From assembly GCA_035455745.1 (NCBI GenBank), contig DATIEP010000037.1:116758-180757 (forward strand): 64,000 bases of DNA. The letters are read 5' to 3'. The position numbers and the translations under genes were made by a program. This DNA comes from JADGGM01 sp027307005. GTDB taxonomy: Bacteria; Gemmatimonadota; Gemmatimonadetes; Gemmatimonadales; Gemmatimonadaceae. Shown piece after piece: positions 55,785 to 64,000 of this stretch; position 1 is the stretch's first letter, and every line of letters starts with the position of its first letter. The notes beneath the pieces are model-generated. The model ran no database searches, was not told where the DNA came from, and saw only the letters and a list, made by a program, of their open reading frames with translations.

Positions 55785-57638
55785 GTGGACCTCCACCGCT
55801 TCGCGTTTTTTCAGGGCTTTCCCGCCGAGGAGCTCGAACAGCTCGGCGCCGCCGTAACGTCCGCCGCCTTCGACGCCGACCGCTTCGTGTTCCGCGAAGG
55901 CGACCCGCGCCGTATCTTCGCCCTCATCGAGAGCGGCAGCATCGCCATCGAGAAAGGCGGCGACGGACGCGCCGTCCGCCTGGCAACGTTAGGCACCGGC
56001 GAAGCCCTCGGCGAGGGCATGCTGCTCGAGGAAGACGCGCCCCACGGGACGAGTGCGCGCACGCTCGAACCGACGACCATCGCGTTCTGGAACGCGCTCG
56101 ACGTCCGCGCGATCCTGCAAGAACGGCCGGCCCTCTATGCACGCCTCGTCGCCCGCGCCGCCCGCGCCATCTCCCAGCGCCTCCGCTCCGCCGACGCGAC
56201 CCTCGCCGGCCACGGCCGCATGCTGGGCTTCGCCGACGGACGCCGGCGGCGCGAGCACGATCTGTTAGGCGAGCGCGACGTCCCCGACGATGCCATGTAC
56301 GGCATCCAGACGCTGCGCGCCCTCGAGAACTTCCCGATCACCGGCCTGCCGGTGCGCGAATTTCCCGTCCTCATCGCCGCGCTCGGCGCCGTCAAAGAAG
56401 CGGCAGCGCTCGCCAACGCGGAGCTGGGCCTCCTGCCGACTCCAATCCGCGATGCCATCGTCGCCGCCGCGCGAGAAATCCGCGCCGGCCGCCACCACGA
56501 ACATTTCCTCGTCGACATGATCCAGGGCGGCGCGGGCACCTCGACCAACATGAACGCCAACGAGGTCATCGCCAATCGCGCGCTCGAGCTCCTCGGCCAC
56601 AAGCGCGGCGAGTACGAGACGGTCCACCCCAACAATCACGTCAACCTCTCGCAGTCGACGAACGACGTCTATCCAACCGCGATCAAACTTGCGCTGCACG
56701 CAAGCATCGAAGAATTGCGCGATGCGATGCGCACGCTCGCCAACGCGTTCCTCGACAAAGGCGCCGAGTTCGCCGCGCTCCTCAAGATGGGCCGCACCCA
56801 GTTGCAGGACGCCGTCCCCATGACGCTGGGCCAGGAGTTCGCCGCGTTCGGACATACGATGCTCGAGGACGTCGACCGCCTCGCGGAAACGCAGGGCCTG
56901 CTCCGCGAGATCAACATGGGCGCGACCGCCATCGGCACCGGGATCACCGCGCCGGGCGGATACGCCGAACGCGTGCGGGCGCACCTCGCGGCGATCACCG
57001 GCCTTCCGTTAGTCACCGCACCCGACCTCGTCGAAGCCACCGCCGACACTGGCGTGTTCGTGCAGCTGTCTGGAGTGCTCAAGCGCTGCGCGGTCAAGCT
57101 CTCGAAGATCTGCAACGACCTCAGACTGCTCAGCTCGGGCCCGCGCGCCGGGTTGGGCGAAATCAATTTGCCTCCCATGCAACCCGGCTCATCCATCATG
57201 CCGGGCAAAGTGAACCCGGTCATCCCCGAAGTCGTGAATCAGGTGTGCTTCGACGTGATCGGCGGCGACGTCACCGTCACCGTCGCCGCCGAGGCCGGCC
57301 AGCTGCAGTTGAACGTCTTCGAGCCGGTGATCGCGTTCCGCCTCCTCGGCGCGCTGGCCGAGATGCGCAACGCCTGCCAGGTGCTCCGCGAACGCTGCGT
57401 GACCGGCATCACGCCTAACGAACAGCGCCTCCGTTGGTTCGTCGATCATTCGATCGGCGTCGTCACCGCGCTGCTGCCGGCCATCGGCTACGAGGCGGCC
57501 ACCCAGGTGGCGCGCACCGCGCTCGAGACGGGACGCAGCGTGAAAGACGTGGTCCTCGAATCGAAGCTGCTCACGCAGGATCAGCTCGCCGACATTCTCG
57601 ATCCGGTCCGCATGGCCGGCGCCGAACGCGCGCGTTAG
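55785..57638 (+). CDS. aspA: Aspartate ammonia-lyase with N-terminal cyclic-nucleotide-binding-like domain
   Basis: 617 residues. The first 145 are a CRP-type cyclic-nucleotide-binding-like domain (FFQGFPAEELEQLGAAVTS, FVFREGDPRRIFALIESGSI), though the phosphate-binding Arg position reads HGTS, so true cAMP binding is doubtful. The rest is a complete fumarase/aspartase: GGAGTSTNMNANEVIANRAL, HPNNHVNLSQSTNDVYPTA, and the signature GSSIMPGKVNP (468-478). It deaminates aspartate to fumarate and ammonia, and the fused domain probably tunes this. Start is GTG 55785, preceded by a GCCTAAC word. It is followed by a NAD-pathway gene. Confidence 0.9.
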   Translation: MDLHRFAFFQGFPAEELEQLGAAVTSAAFDADRFVFREGDPRRIFALIESGSIAIEKGGDGRAVRLATLGTGEALGEGMLLEEDAPHGTSARTLEPTTIAFWNALDVRAILQERPALYARLVARAARAISQRLRSADATLAGHGRMLGFADGRRRREHDLLGERDVPDDAMYGIQTLRALENFPITGLPVREFPVLIAALGAVKEAAALANAELGLLPTPIRDAIVAAAREIRAGRHHEHFLVDMIQGGAGTSTNMNANEVIANRALELLGHKRGEYETVHPNNHVNLSQSTNDVYPTAIKLALHASIEELRDAMRTLANAFLDKGAEFAALLKMGRTQLQDAVPMTLGQEFAAFGHTMLEDVDRLAETQGLLREINMGATAIGTGITAPGGYAERVRAHLAAITGLPLVTAPDLVEATADTGVFVQLSGVLKRCAVKLSKICNDLRLLSSGPRAGLGEINLPPMQPGSSIMPGKVNPVIPEVVNQVCFDVIGGDVTVTVAAEAGQLQLNVFEPVIAFRLLGALAEMRNACQVLRERCVTGITPNEQRLRWFVDHSIGVVTALLPAIGYEAATQVARTALETGRSVKDVVLESKLLTQDQLADILDPVRMAGAERAR

Positions 57639-57653
57639 ACCAACCGCACTTCC

Positions 57654-58709
57654 GTGCCGCGTCCACGACTCGACCCCTCCGTGTTCCACCTGCCCGTGGA
57701 GCGCATGCGCGAGGGCTACTACTCCGACAAATATTTCGTTCGCGCGCGAGACATCCTCAAAGCGGATCGCCACGCACCACGGGTCACCATGCAGGTCTTC
57801 GGTAAGGCACACGCCTTCCTCGGCGGCATGGACGAGGCCATCGCGATTCTCAAGCTCTGCGCCGACGACTGGTCCGCCTTGACGGTGCACGCGCTCTATG
57901 ACGGCGACGCGATCGCGCCGTGGGAAACCGTGATGACCATCGAAGGCCCGTACGACGGATTCGCGCATCTCGAGACGCTGTATCTCGGCGTCCTCGCGCG
58001 ACGCACGCGCGTCGGGACCAACACCCGGCGCGTCGTCGACGCGGCGAAGCCGAAATCGGTGCTGTTCTTTCCCGCCCGACACGACCACTGGTTGGTGCAG
58101 ACGGGCGACGGCTACGCGGCGCACGTGGCGGGCGCCATCGGCGTGTCCACCGATGCGCAGGCGAGTTGGTGGGGATCGAGCGGCATCGGCACGGTTCCGC
58201 ACGCGCTCATCGCCGCGTACGATGGCGACACCGTGCTCGCGACGCAGAAATTTGCGAGCTGCATGGATCCCGACGTGCACATCATCACGCTCGTCGATTA
58301 CGACAACGATTGCGTCGGGACATCGCTGGCCGCGGCCCGCGCGCTCGGGCGCCGCCTGTGGGGCGTGCGCCTCGACACGTCGGAAAATATGGTTGACCAA
58401 TCGATTTTGCCGCAAATGGGGAGCTTCACGCCGACGGGAGTGAATCCGCAGCTCGTGTACAGCGTCCGTCGCGCGCTGGATGGCGAAGGATTCAACGATG
58501 TTCGCATCGTCGTCTCGGGCGGATTCACCGTCGAAAAGATCCGCGCCTTCGAGGAAGCCGGCGTGCCAGTGGACTCGTACGGCGTGGGATCGTCGCTCTT
58601 TAGCGGCCAATTCGACTTCACTGCCGACGTCGTGCGTGTGAATGGGCATTCGCAGCACAAGGCTGGTCGTGAAGAGCGACCGAACCCACGGCTCGCGCCC
58701 GTGTCGTGA
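57654..58709 (+). CDS. pncB: Nicotinate phosphoribosyltransferase
   Basis: 351-residue enzyme of the NAD salvage pathway, making nicotinate mononucleotide from nicotinate and PRPP. Family blocks are SVFHLPVERMREGYYSDKYF at the N-terminus, LVDYDNDCVGTSLAAARAL and GVRLDTSENMV, IVVSGGFTVEKIRAFEEAGV, and SYGVGSSLF (the phosphate-binding end). GTG 57654 follows the aspartase stop by 15 bases, so co-transcription is likely. Aspartase removes aspartate, which is the substrate of de novo NAD synthesis, while this enzyme serves salvage; the pairing is suggestive only. Nearby aspartate/NAD relation is inference. Confidence 0.85.
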   Translation: MPRPRLDPSVFHLPVERMREGYYSDKYFVRARDILKADRHAPRVTMQVFGKAHAFLGGMDEAIAILKLCADDWSALTVHALYDGDAIAPWETVMTIEGPYDGFAHLETLYLGVLARRTRVGTNTRRVVDAAKPKSVLFFPARHDHWLVQTGDGYAAHVAGAIGVSTDAQASWWGSSGIGTVPHALIAAYDGDTVLATQKFASCMDPDVHIITLVDYDNDCVGTSLAAARALGRRLWGVRLDTSENMVDQSILPQMGSFTPTGVNPQLVYSVRRALDGEGFNDVRIVVSGGFTVEKIRAFEEAGVPVDSYGVGSSLFSGQFDFTADVVRVNGHSQHKAGREERPNPRLAPVS

Positions 58710-58826
58710 CGTGCGTGGTTTCGTCTTGATTTACCTCGCGTGAGCCGATACCTTCCGCGCCAAATGCACAGCCTCGGACGCGCCCCTTCCACGCGTCTGC
58801 TCATCGAACGTCTATCAGGATTCGGG

Positions 58827-60056
58827 ATGACTGGTTTTCACCGCGCGCGCCGCACCGTCTACGCCGCGCTGACTCCGGTGTTCGTCCTCGGCCTTGCCGC
58901 GTGCGCCGGATTCCCCAACACCATCTTCGGCGCCCACTCCGAGATCGGACGCACCGAAGACCGGCTTACGTATCTCCTGCTCATTTTGGGCGGCCTCGTC
59001 TTCGTGCTCGTCGAGGGCACCCTCATCTGGGCACTGTTCAGGTTCCGAGCACGACCCAACGCAACGACGCCGCAACAAACGCACGGCAATACGACACTCG
59101 AAATCACATGGACACTCATACCGGCGGTGATCCTCGCGATCATTGCTGTGCCGAGCGTCCGCGCGATTTTCGAGACGCAAGCTGCGGCGGCGGCCGGGTC
59201 AGTGCAGGTCGAAGTCATCGGACATCAATGGTGGTGGGAGTTCCGATATCCGCAGTACAAGATTGTCACGGCGAACGAGCTCTATCTCCCAGTCGGACGC
59301 ACCGCCAGCTTCACGTTGCGCACCGACGATGTGATCCATTCGTTCTGGATACCGCAGTTGGCGGGCAAACGCGACGTTGTCCACAAGGAGAAACCCAACT
59401 ACCTGTGGTTCACGCCCGACTCCGCCGGCGCATGGAACGGCTTCTGCGCCGAGTATTGCGGCACGTCGCACTCGAACATGCGGTTCCGCGTCTTCACGGT
59501 GAGCCCGGAGCAGTTTGCGGCGTGGGTCAAGCATCAGCAGAGTGGTCCCGCGTTCCCCGCGACGGCGGCGGCTCCCACACAGCCAGACACGAGCAAGAAG
59601 CCTGCGGCTGCGCCGGCGGCGCCCGCCGCGGCATCGCTCGCCAGCGCCGACACGAACTCCGCGACGTATCCGCGCGATCAGTTGCCTACGTGGACGGTTC
59701 CCGAGACGCCGCTTCCGACCGACGAGCATTTCGACGGGAGCACGATCGCCAAAGCAGATGCCGGCCGCGGCGCGCAGCTCTTCAAGACCGCGGCGTGCAT
59801 CGGATGCCATACGATCCAGGGCGTATCGCCCGGCATCATCGGGCCTAACTTGACGCACGTCGGCAGCCGGACAACGATCGGCGCCGGTCTGTACCCGAAC
59901 GACATGAAGCACCTGACCATGTGGATCAAGGACGCGCGGCTCATGAAGCCCGGCGTGATCATGCCGCCCATGGGCAAAGGCCTGCCCGAATCGATGGGCG
60001 CCTTCGACGATCAGCAGATCGCCGATCTCGCCGCGTATCTCTCGTCCCTGAAGTAA
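58827..60056 (+). CDS. coxB: Cytochrome c oxidase subunit II with C-terminal cytochrome c domain
   Basis: 409 residues: lipoprotein-type signal (TPVFVLGLAAC), two membrane segments, a CuA domain and a cytochrome c domain, i.e. the caa3 form. CuA ligands are H171 (VIHSFWIP), C207 and C211 (CAEYCGTSHSNM), H215 and M218; the heme c site is C324-I-G-C327-H328. ATG 58827 with AGGA upstream is chosen; two earlier in-frame starts (58740, 58764) add non-conserved residues. It is the first gene of the oxidase operon. A Pro/Ala-rich linker of about 45 residues joins the two domains. Confidence 0.94.
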   Translation: MTGFHRARRTVYAALTPVFVLGLAACAGFPNTIFGAHSEIGRTEDRLTYLLLILGGLVFVLVEGTLIWALFRFRARPNATTPQQTHGNTTLEITWTLIPAVILAIIAVPSVRAIFETQAAAAAGSVQVEVIGHQWWWEFRYPQYKIVTANELYLPVGRTASFTLRTDDVIHSFWIPQLAGKRDVVHKEKPNYLWFTPDSAGAWNGFCAEYCGTSHSNMRFRVFTVSPEQFAAWVKHQQSGPAFPATAAAPTQPDTSKKPAAAPAAPAAASLASADTNSATYPRDQLPTWTVPETPLPTDEHFDGSTIAKADAGRGAQLFKTAACIGCHTIQGVSPGIIGPNLTHVGSRTTIGAGLYPNDMKHLTMWIKDARLMKPGVIMPPMGKGLPESMGAFDDQQIADLAAYLSSLK

Positions 60057-60068
60057 CGGAGACCCGGA

Positions 60069-61940
60069 ATGGCAACCACAGTCGCGGCGCCGTCAGTCAC
60101 GGGCAAAGCGCACAAATACGAAAGCGGGATCTGGAGCTGGCTCGCCACAACGGACCATAAGAAGATCGGCCAGTTGTACTTGTACACGGCCATCGGGTGG
60201 TTCGTGATCGGCGGCATCGAAGCCCTCTTCATCCGGTCGCAGCTCTACGGGCCTAACGGACGCCTGGTCTCCGCCGACACGTACAACCAGCTGTTCACGA
60301 TGCACGGCACGACCATGATTTTCATGGCCATTATGCCGTTGTCGGCCGCGTTCTTCAATCTTCTGATTCCCCTGCAGATCGGCGCGCGCGACGTCGCATT
60401 CCCGCGCCTGAACGCTTTCAGTTATTGGGTGTTCCTCGCCGGCAGCTTGTTCATGAACGCATCGTGGCTCATCCACGCCGCGCCCGACGGTGGCTGGTTT
60501 GCGTACGCTCCGCTCAACACGCGCCAGTTCAACCCCGGCATCAACATGGACTTCTGGGTGATCGGCTTGCAGATCCTCGGACTGTCCTCGCTCGCGGCCG
60601 GATTCAATTTCATCACCACGATCATCAACATGCGCGCGCCGGGCATGCACTTCATGCGCATGCCCGTGTTTACGTGGGCCGCATTCGTTACCCAGTTCCT
60701 GATCATACTCGCGTTTCCGATCATCACCGTCGCGGTCACGTTCCTGCTCTTCGACCGCTTCTTCGGCACCAAGTTCTACGAGATCACAGCAGGAGCCGAT
60801 CCGCTGCTCTGGCAACACCTCTTCTGGTTGTTCGGGCACCCTGAGGTCTACATCCTCATCTTGCCGGCATTCGGCCTCGTGTCGGAGGTGCTGCCGACCT
60901 TCGCGCGCAAGCCGCTGTTCGGCTACCCGGTGATGGTGTACTCGCTCATCCTGATCGCCTTCCTCGGCTTCGGTGTGTGGGCGCACCATATGTTCGCGGT
61001 CGGCATGGGACCGGTGGCCGACTCGATCTTCAGCATCACCACGATGCTCATCGCCATCCCCACGGGCGTGAAGATCTTCAACTGGTTAGGCACGATGTGG
61101 GGCGGGAATCTCACGTTCCGCACGTCGACGCTGTTCGCGGTGGGGCTCGTGGGCCTGTTCACGATCGGCGGCATCTCCGGCGTCATGCACTCGTCGCCGC
61201 CGTCTGACCTCATGCAGACCGACAGCTATTTCATCGTCGCCCACTTCCATTACGTGCTGTTCGGCGGCTCGATCATGGGCTTGTTCGCCGGCATCTACTA
61301 TTACTTCCCGAAGATGACCGGGCGCATGATGAACGAAACGCTCGGCAAATGGCACTTCTGGCTGACGTTCATCGGAATGAACCTCGCGTTCTTTCCCATG
61401 CATTTCGCCGGATTGAACGGCATGCCGCGCCGCATCTGGTCGTATGACGCCAATCAGGGTTGGGACTTCGACAACCATCTGTCGACGTATGGCGCGTTCA
61501 TCATCGCCTTCGCGACGCTGCTCTTCCTCATCAACTTTATTCGCAGCCGCGGGCACGGCGCGCTCGCCGGCAACAACCCATGGGACGCGCCGACGATCGA
61601 GTGGTCGATCCCATCGCCGCCGCCCGATTACAACTACGCCAAGGTCCCGACCGTGACATCGCGGTATCCGATGTGGCCGCACGAGGGCCCGTCGCCGCTG
61701 TCGCCGCCGGTGCCCACAGCGGGCGCCGACCAGCCGCTGCCCACGTACCCGACGGCCGAGCAGTTAGGCATACCGATGCCGACGCCGACGATCAAGCCGC
61801 TCCTGGCGACGCTGGGATTGACGCTGGCGTTCGTCGGACTCATCTGGCACCGCCAGATCCCGATCATTCTGTTAGGCGGCGCGATCTTCATCGCCATGCT
61901 GTACGCATGGGTGCTCACGCCGCTCGAACCCGAACACTGA
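60069..61940 (+). CDS. coxA: Cytochrome c oxidase subunit I
   Basis: 623-residue heme-copper oxidase core with 12 or more membrane segments. Key ligand segments are MHGTTMIFMAIMP (low-spin heme His), WLFGHPEVYILILPAFG (CuB His and the Tyr cross-link partner), MFAVGMGPVADS, and FIVAHFHYVLFGGS (heme a3 His). The proton-channel residues are consistent with an A-type oxidase; the D-channel N-x-x-x-x-x-D region is not clear to me. GGAGACCCGGA precedes ATG 60069. The C-terminal extension (Pro-rich, then one more membrane segment) exceeds the typical length. Confidence 0.96.
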   Translation: MATTVAAPSVTGKAHKYESGIWSWLATTDHKKIGQLYLYTAIGWFVIGGIEALFIRSQLYGPNGRLVSADTYNQLFTMHGTTMIFMAIMPLSAAFFNLLIPLQIGARDVAFPRLNAFSYWVFLAGSLFMNASWLIHAAPDGGWFAYAPLNTRQFNPGINMDFWVIGLQILGLSSLAAGFNFITTIINMRAPGMHFMRMPVFTWAAFVTQFLIILAFPIITVAVTFLLFDRFFGTKFYEITAGADPLLWQHLFWLFGHPEVYILILPAFGLVSEVLPTFARKPLFGYPVMVYSLILIAFLGFGVWAHHMFAVGMGPVADSIFSITTMLIAIPTGVKIFNWLGTMWGGNLTFRTSTLFAVGLVGLFTIGGISGVMHSSPPSDLMQTDSYFIVAHFHYVLFGGSIMGLFAGIYYYFPKMTGRMMNETLGKWHFWLTFIGMNLAFFPMHFAGLNGMPRRIWSYDANQGWDFDNHLSTYGAFIIAFATLLFLINFIRSRGHGALAGNNPWDAPTIEWSIPSPPPDYNYAKVPTVTSRYPMWPHEGPSPLSPPVPTAGADQPLPTYPTAEQLGIPMPTPTIKPLLATLGLTLAFVGLIWHRQIPIILLGGAIFIAMLYAWVLTPLEPEH

Positions 61941-61984
61941 TGCGCGTCGCACGCGCCTGACCGCTATCGTACCGGAGAAACACC

Positions 61985-62623
61985 TTGGCTACCGCCGTCG
62001 CCGAACACCACGCCGAGCACCATTACACCAGCACCGGTCTTCCGCACACGAAGATCGCGATCTGGGCGTTCATTGGCTCGGAGTGCTTCTTTTTCGCGTC
62101 GCTCATCTCGACGTACCTGATCTACAAGGGACGGTCGGTCATTGGGCCGTTCCCACACACGCCGTGGACCGACCCGAGCACCGGACAGCATTTCCACCCG
62201 ATTCTCAATATTCCGGTCACGTCGTCGTCGACGTTCGTGCTGCTCATGTCGTCCCTGGCCATGGTGCTCGCCCACGCTGCCGTCGAGCGCAGAGATCACA
62301 AGTGGTCGCGCATCTGGTTGCTCACCACAGCGCTGCTCGGCGCGACGTTCCTCGGATTCCAGGCGTACGAGTTCACGTCGTTCGTGCATGAAGGCCTCAA
62401 GGTCACGACGAACCTGTTTGGTTCGACGTTCTTCATCACGACGGGCTTCCACGGCGCGCACGTCACCGTCGGTGTGTTGTGGCTCGTCACGATGTGGTTC
62501 ATCGACATGAAGCGCGGGCTCGAACCCCGGGACGCGGTCAACGTCGATGTGATGGCGCTCTATTGGCACTTCGTCGACGTCGTGTGGGTCGCGATCTTCA
62601 CGTTCCTGTACCTGCTCCAGTAG
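61985..62623 (+). CDS. coxC: Cytochrome c oxidase subunit III
   Basis: 212-residue oxidase subunit III with five to seven membrane segments, the short form. Diagnostic phrases are WAFIGSECFFFASLISTYLI (with the conserved Glu), FLGFQAYEFTSFVHEG and FYLTGFHGAHVTVGV-like TTGFHGAHVTVGVLW. Start is TTG 61985 with GGAG about 8 bases before it. It is 44 bases after coxA and in the same operon. It stabilises the oxidase core and contributes to proton uptake. Confidence 0.94.
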   Translation: MATAVAEHHAEHHYTSTGLPHTKIAIWAFIGSECFFFASLISTYLIYKGRSVIGPFPHTPWTDPSTGQHFHPILNIPVTSSSTFVLLMSSLAMVLAHAAVERRDHKWSRIWLLTTALLGATFLGFQAYEFTSFVHEGLKVTTNLFGSTFFITTGFHGAHVTVGVLWLVTMWFIDMKRGLEPRDAVNVDVMALYWHFVDVVWVAIFTFLYLLQ

Positions 62624-62633
62624 CGAGGCCTCG

Positions 62634-62996
62634 ATGACCGCCGATCATTCGCACGCGACTGCAGCGTCGGACGCTCACGAGCCGATCGCTCCGCCGCACA
62701 AGGAAGTCCACTTCCCCACGTGGAGCACGTACAAATGGGTCGCCCTGATTCTGGGCGTGCTCACCGTGGCCGAGGTCTGGATCTATTACACGCCGATCAA
62801 GCAGACGCGGCTCTTCGCGCCCGCGCTCATCACCCTCTCGATCTGCAAATTCACGATCGTCGTCATGTTCTACATGCACCTCAAGTACGACGCCAAGATC
62901 TTCCGCGGGCTGTTCCTGGGACCGTTGACGGTCGCGATCATCGTCATCATTTCCCTCCTCTTCCTCTTCGGACACCTGTCGCTGCACGCGACCTGA
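62634..62996 (+). CDS. coxD: Cytochrome c oxidase subunit IV
   Basis: 120 residues with a His-rich polar N-terminus (HSHATAASDAHEPIAPPHKE) and three membrane segments (WVALILGVLTVAEVWIYY; FAPALITLSICKFTIVVMFY; LTVAIIVIISLLFLFGHL), the pattern of the small bacterial subunit IV. ATG 62634 follows coxC by 10 bases. The subunit has no catalytic residues; it aids assembly and stability of the complex. Confidence 0.88.
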   Translation: MTADHSHATAASDAHEPIAPPHKEVHFPTWSTYKWVALILGVLTVAEVWIYYTPIKQTRLFAPALITLSICKFTIVVMFYMHLKYDAKIFRGLFLGPLTVAIIVIISLLFLFGHLSLHAT

Positions 62997-63017
62997 TGTG
63001 CCCGTAGGACGGTGGCG

Positions 63018-63878
63018 ATGACGACGACCCTCTGGTTGCACCCGGCTGGCACGTTCAGCTGGTCGTCGTTCAGCGTGCACCCGAGCACCGTCATCGGCAT
63101 CGCTGCGTTAGGCGCGCTGTACGTGTGGCGCGCCCGCGCCGGTGAAGTGGACCCCGTTCCGCAGCACGGCGCGGCGCCGCCCAGTGCGCCCGACCCAACG
63201 CGCCGGCCCACGCATGGCCAGGTGCTGGCGTTCGTCCTCGGCCTCGCGACGTTGTTCTTCTCGCTCAACGGCCCGCTGCACGATCTGAGCGACGACTACC
63301 TGTTCAGCGCCCACATGGTGCAGCACCTCGTGCTCACCATGGTCGTCACGCCGCTCTTGATCGCGGGAACACCGGGATGGATGCTGCGTCCGGCGCTACG
63401 CAGCCGAATCGTCGCGGCGGTCGCGCGGCGCATCACCACAGGACCGGCAGCGTTCGGGATCTTCAACGTCACGATCGTGGTGTGGCATCTCCCGCCGCTC
63501 TACAACTACGCACTCGTGCACCATCCGGTGCACATCGTGATGCACCTCTGTTTCCTCGTCGCGTCCACCATCATGTGGTGGCCGGTGATGAGCACCATGC
63601 CCGAGCTACCGCGGCTCTCGTATCCGAAGCAGATGCTGTACTTGTTCCTGATGTCGCTGCCGATGACCGCCGTGGCGATGATCATCACCTACGCGAGCAC
63701 GACGCTCTTCCCATCCTACGCAGCCGCACCGCGCGTGTGGGCGTTGTCGCCGCTCGAGGATCAGCGCCTGGGCGGTCTGATCATGTGGATCCCCGGCGGC
63801 TTCATTTTCATTGGCGCCCTGTCCGTGGCATTTTTCCGATGGGTGCGCGAGTTCGAGCGCCAGGAAGCTACAGTCTGA
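63018..63878 (+). CDS. ctaG: CtaG-type cytochrome c oxidase assembly protein (Caa3-CtaG)
   Basis: 286-residue multi-span membrane protein. The caa3_CtaG signature lies in SAHMVQHLVLTMVVTPLLIA and VHHPVHIVMHLCFLVASTIM, with His residues in membrane segments as is usual for copper-handling assembly factors, and GGLIMWIPGGFIFIGAL near the C-terminus. ATG 63018 has AGGACGG upstream at good spacing; the GTG at 63012 would sit too near it. It is the last gene of the oxidase operon, and its family delivers or positions copper for the oxidase core. Confidence 0.88.
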   Translation: MTTTLWLHPAGTFSWSSFSVHPSTVIGIAALGALYVWRARAGEVDPVPQHGAAPPSAPDPTRRPTHGQVLAFVLGLATLFFSLNGPLHDLSDDYLFSAHMVQHLVLTMVVTPLLIAGTPGWMLRPALRSRIVAAVARRITTGPAAFGIFNVTIVVWHLPPLYNYALVHHPVHIVMHLCFLVASTIMWWPVMSTMPELPRLSYPKQMLYLFLMSLPMTAVAMIITYASTTLFPSYAAAPRVWALSPLEDQRLGGLIMWIPGGFIFIGALSVAFFRWVREFERQEATV

Positions 63879-63886
63879 CAAACTGC

Positions 63887-63928
63887 GGACAAAGCGACAG
63901 GCGGACAAGCGCGGACACACCGGACAAA
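63887..63928 (+). repeat. Second GGACAA array at the end of the oxidase operon
   Basis: GGACAAA, GGACAAG, GGACACA and GGACAAA begin at 63887, 63903, 63913 and 63922, spacing 16, 10 and 9 bases. It resembles the array at 1351-1386 and leads into the terminal hairpin at 63924. Confidence 0.5.
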
Positions 63929-64000
63929 CCGCGGACCGCTACAGGCGGACACAGTGCTGGTTCACAGACCAGTGTTCGCCTGTAGCGGTCCGCGGTTTGT
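63924..64000 (+). terminator. Long hairpin at the end of the cox operon, touching the window edge
   Basis: 63924-63952 pairs with 63972-64000 over 29 bp with one G-T wobble; additional short pairing lies inside the 19-base loop region. The hairpin may continue beyond the window, so a T tract could follow. It closes the cox operon. Confidence 0.7.

Overview
The window is high-GC bacterial chromosome with dense, mostly intact housekeeping and physiology genes. I see no rRNA, tRNA, CRISPR array, insertion sequence, integrase or phage gene. Gene style (M61 and M42 peptidases, a Ser/Thr kinase fused through one membrane span to a TPR-type sensor, caa3-type oxidase, many Ala/Arg-rich secreted proteins, GTG/TTG starts) suggests a soil-type Gemmatimonadota member. 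That is inference from family content, not a database match.

Layout. 1-1345: edge of a minus-strand secreted protein, then a sulfotransferase. 1346-7677: dispersed repeat, terminator-bearing leader, and an operon of cobalamin-dependent methionine synthase, a homocysteine methyltransferase-MTHFR fusion and a CbiX-type chelatase (one-carbon/B12 metabolism). 7730-20896: acyl-CoA dehydrogenase, alcohol dehydrogenase, Yip1 membrane protein, M61 and M42 peptidases, HEAT protein, HDAC-like deacetylase, S33 hydrolase, two unknown coupled genes, endonuclease III, EVE protein, cyclophilin and a 50-residue membrane protein. 20988-31652: a membrane protein and two efflux operons. One is TetR-TolC-EmrA; the other runs from an ECF sigma factor through an anti-sigma-like protein, a CpxP/Spy-like protein, TolC and MacA to a MacB-type permease. 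Neither operon carries its energising subunit here. 31817-37832: a three-subunit molybdenum hydroxylase of the 4-hydroxybenzoyl-CoA reductase type, a convergent resorcylate-decarboxylase-like amidohydrolase, and a divergent PadR regulator with tandem palindromic operators. 37994-58709: Kup potassium transporter, beta-barrel protein, PDZ protein, MbfA-like ferritin/VIT1 iron exporter, kinase-TPR, LeuRS, MCP, acetamidase, second M61 peptidase, Tat-exported isoaspartyl peptidase, NlpC/P60-like protein, a cyclic-nucleotide-domain/aspartase fusion and a nicotinate phosphoribosyltransferase. 58827-63878: cytochrome c oxidase operon coxB-coxA-coxC-coxD-ctaG, closed by a long hairpin.

The strongest unexplained signal is genome-scale rather than genic. 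The 7-mer GTTAGGC/GCCTAAC occurs about 73 times by hand count, roughly one per 0.9 kb, on both strands, inside genes, across stop codons and in terminator hairpins. About 7 would be expected from base composition. It accounts for most TTA leucine codons in the window and behaves like a dispersed signal word such as a DNA uptake sequence. Other items worth attention are the HcrB-type [4Fe-4S] loop, the PadR operators, the attenuator-like metH leader, an ~80-bp repeat present in two distant places, and the two incomplete efflux operons.
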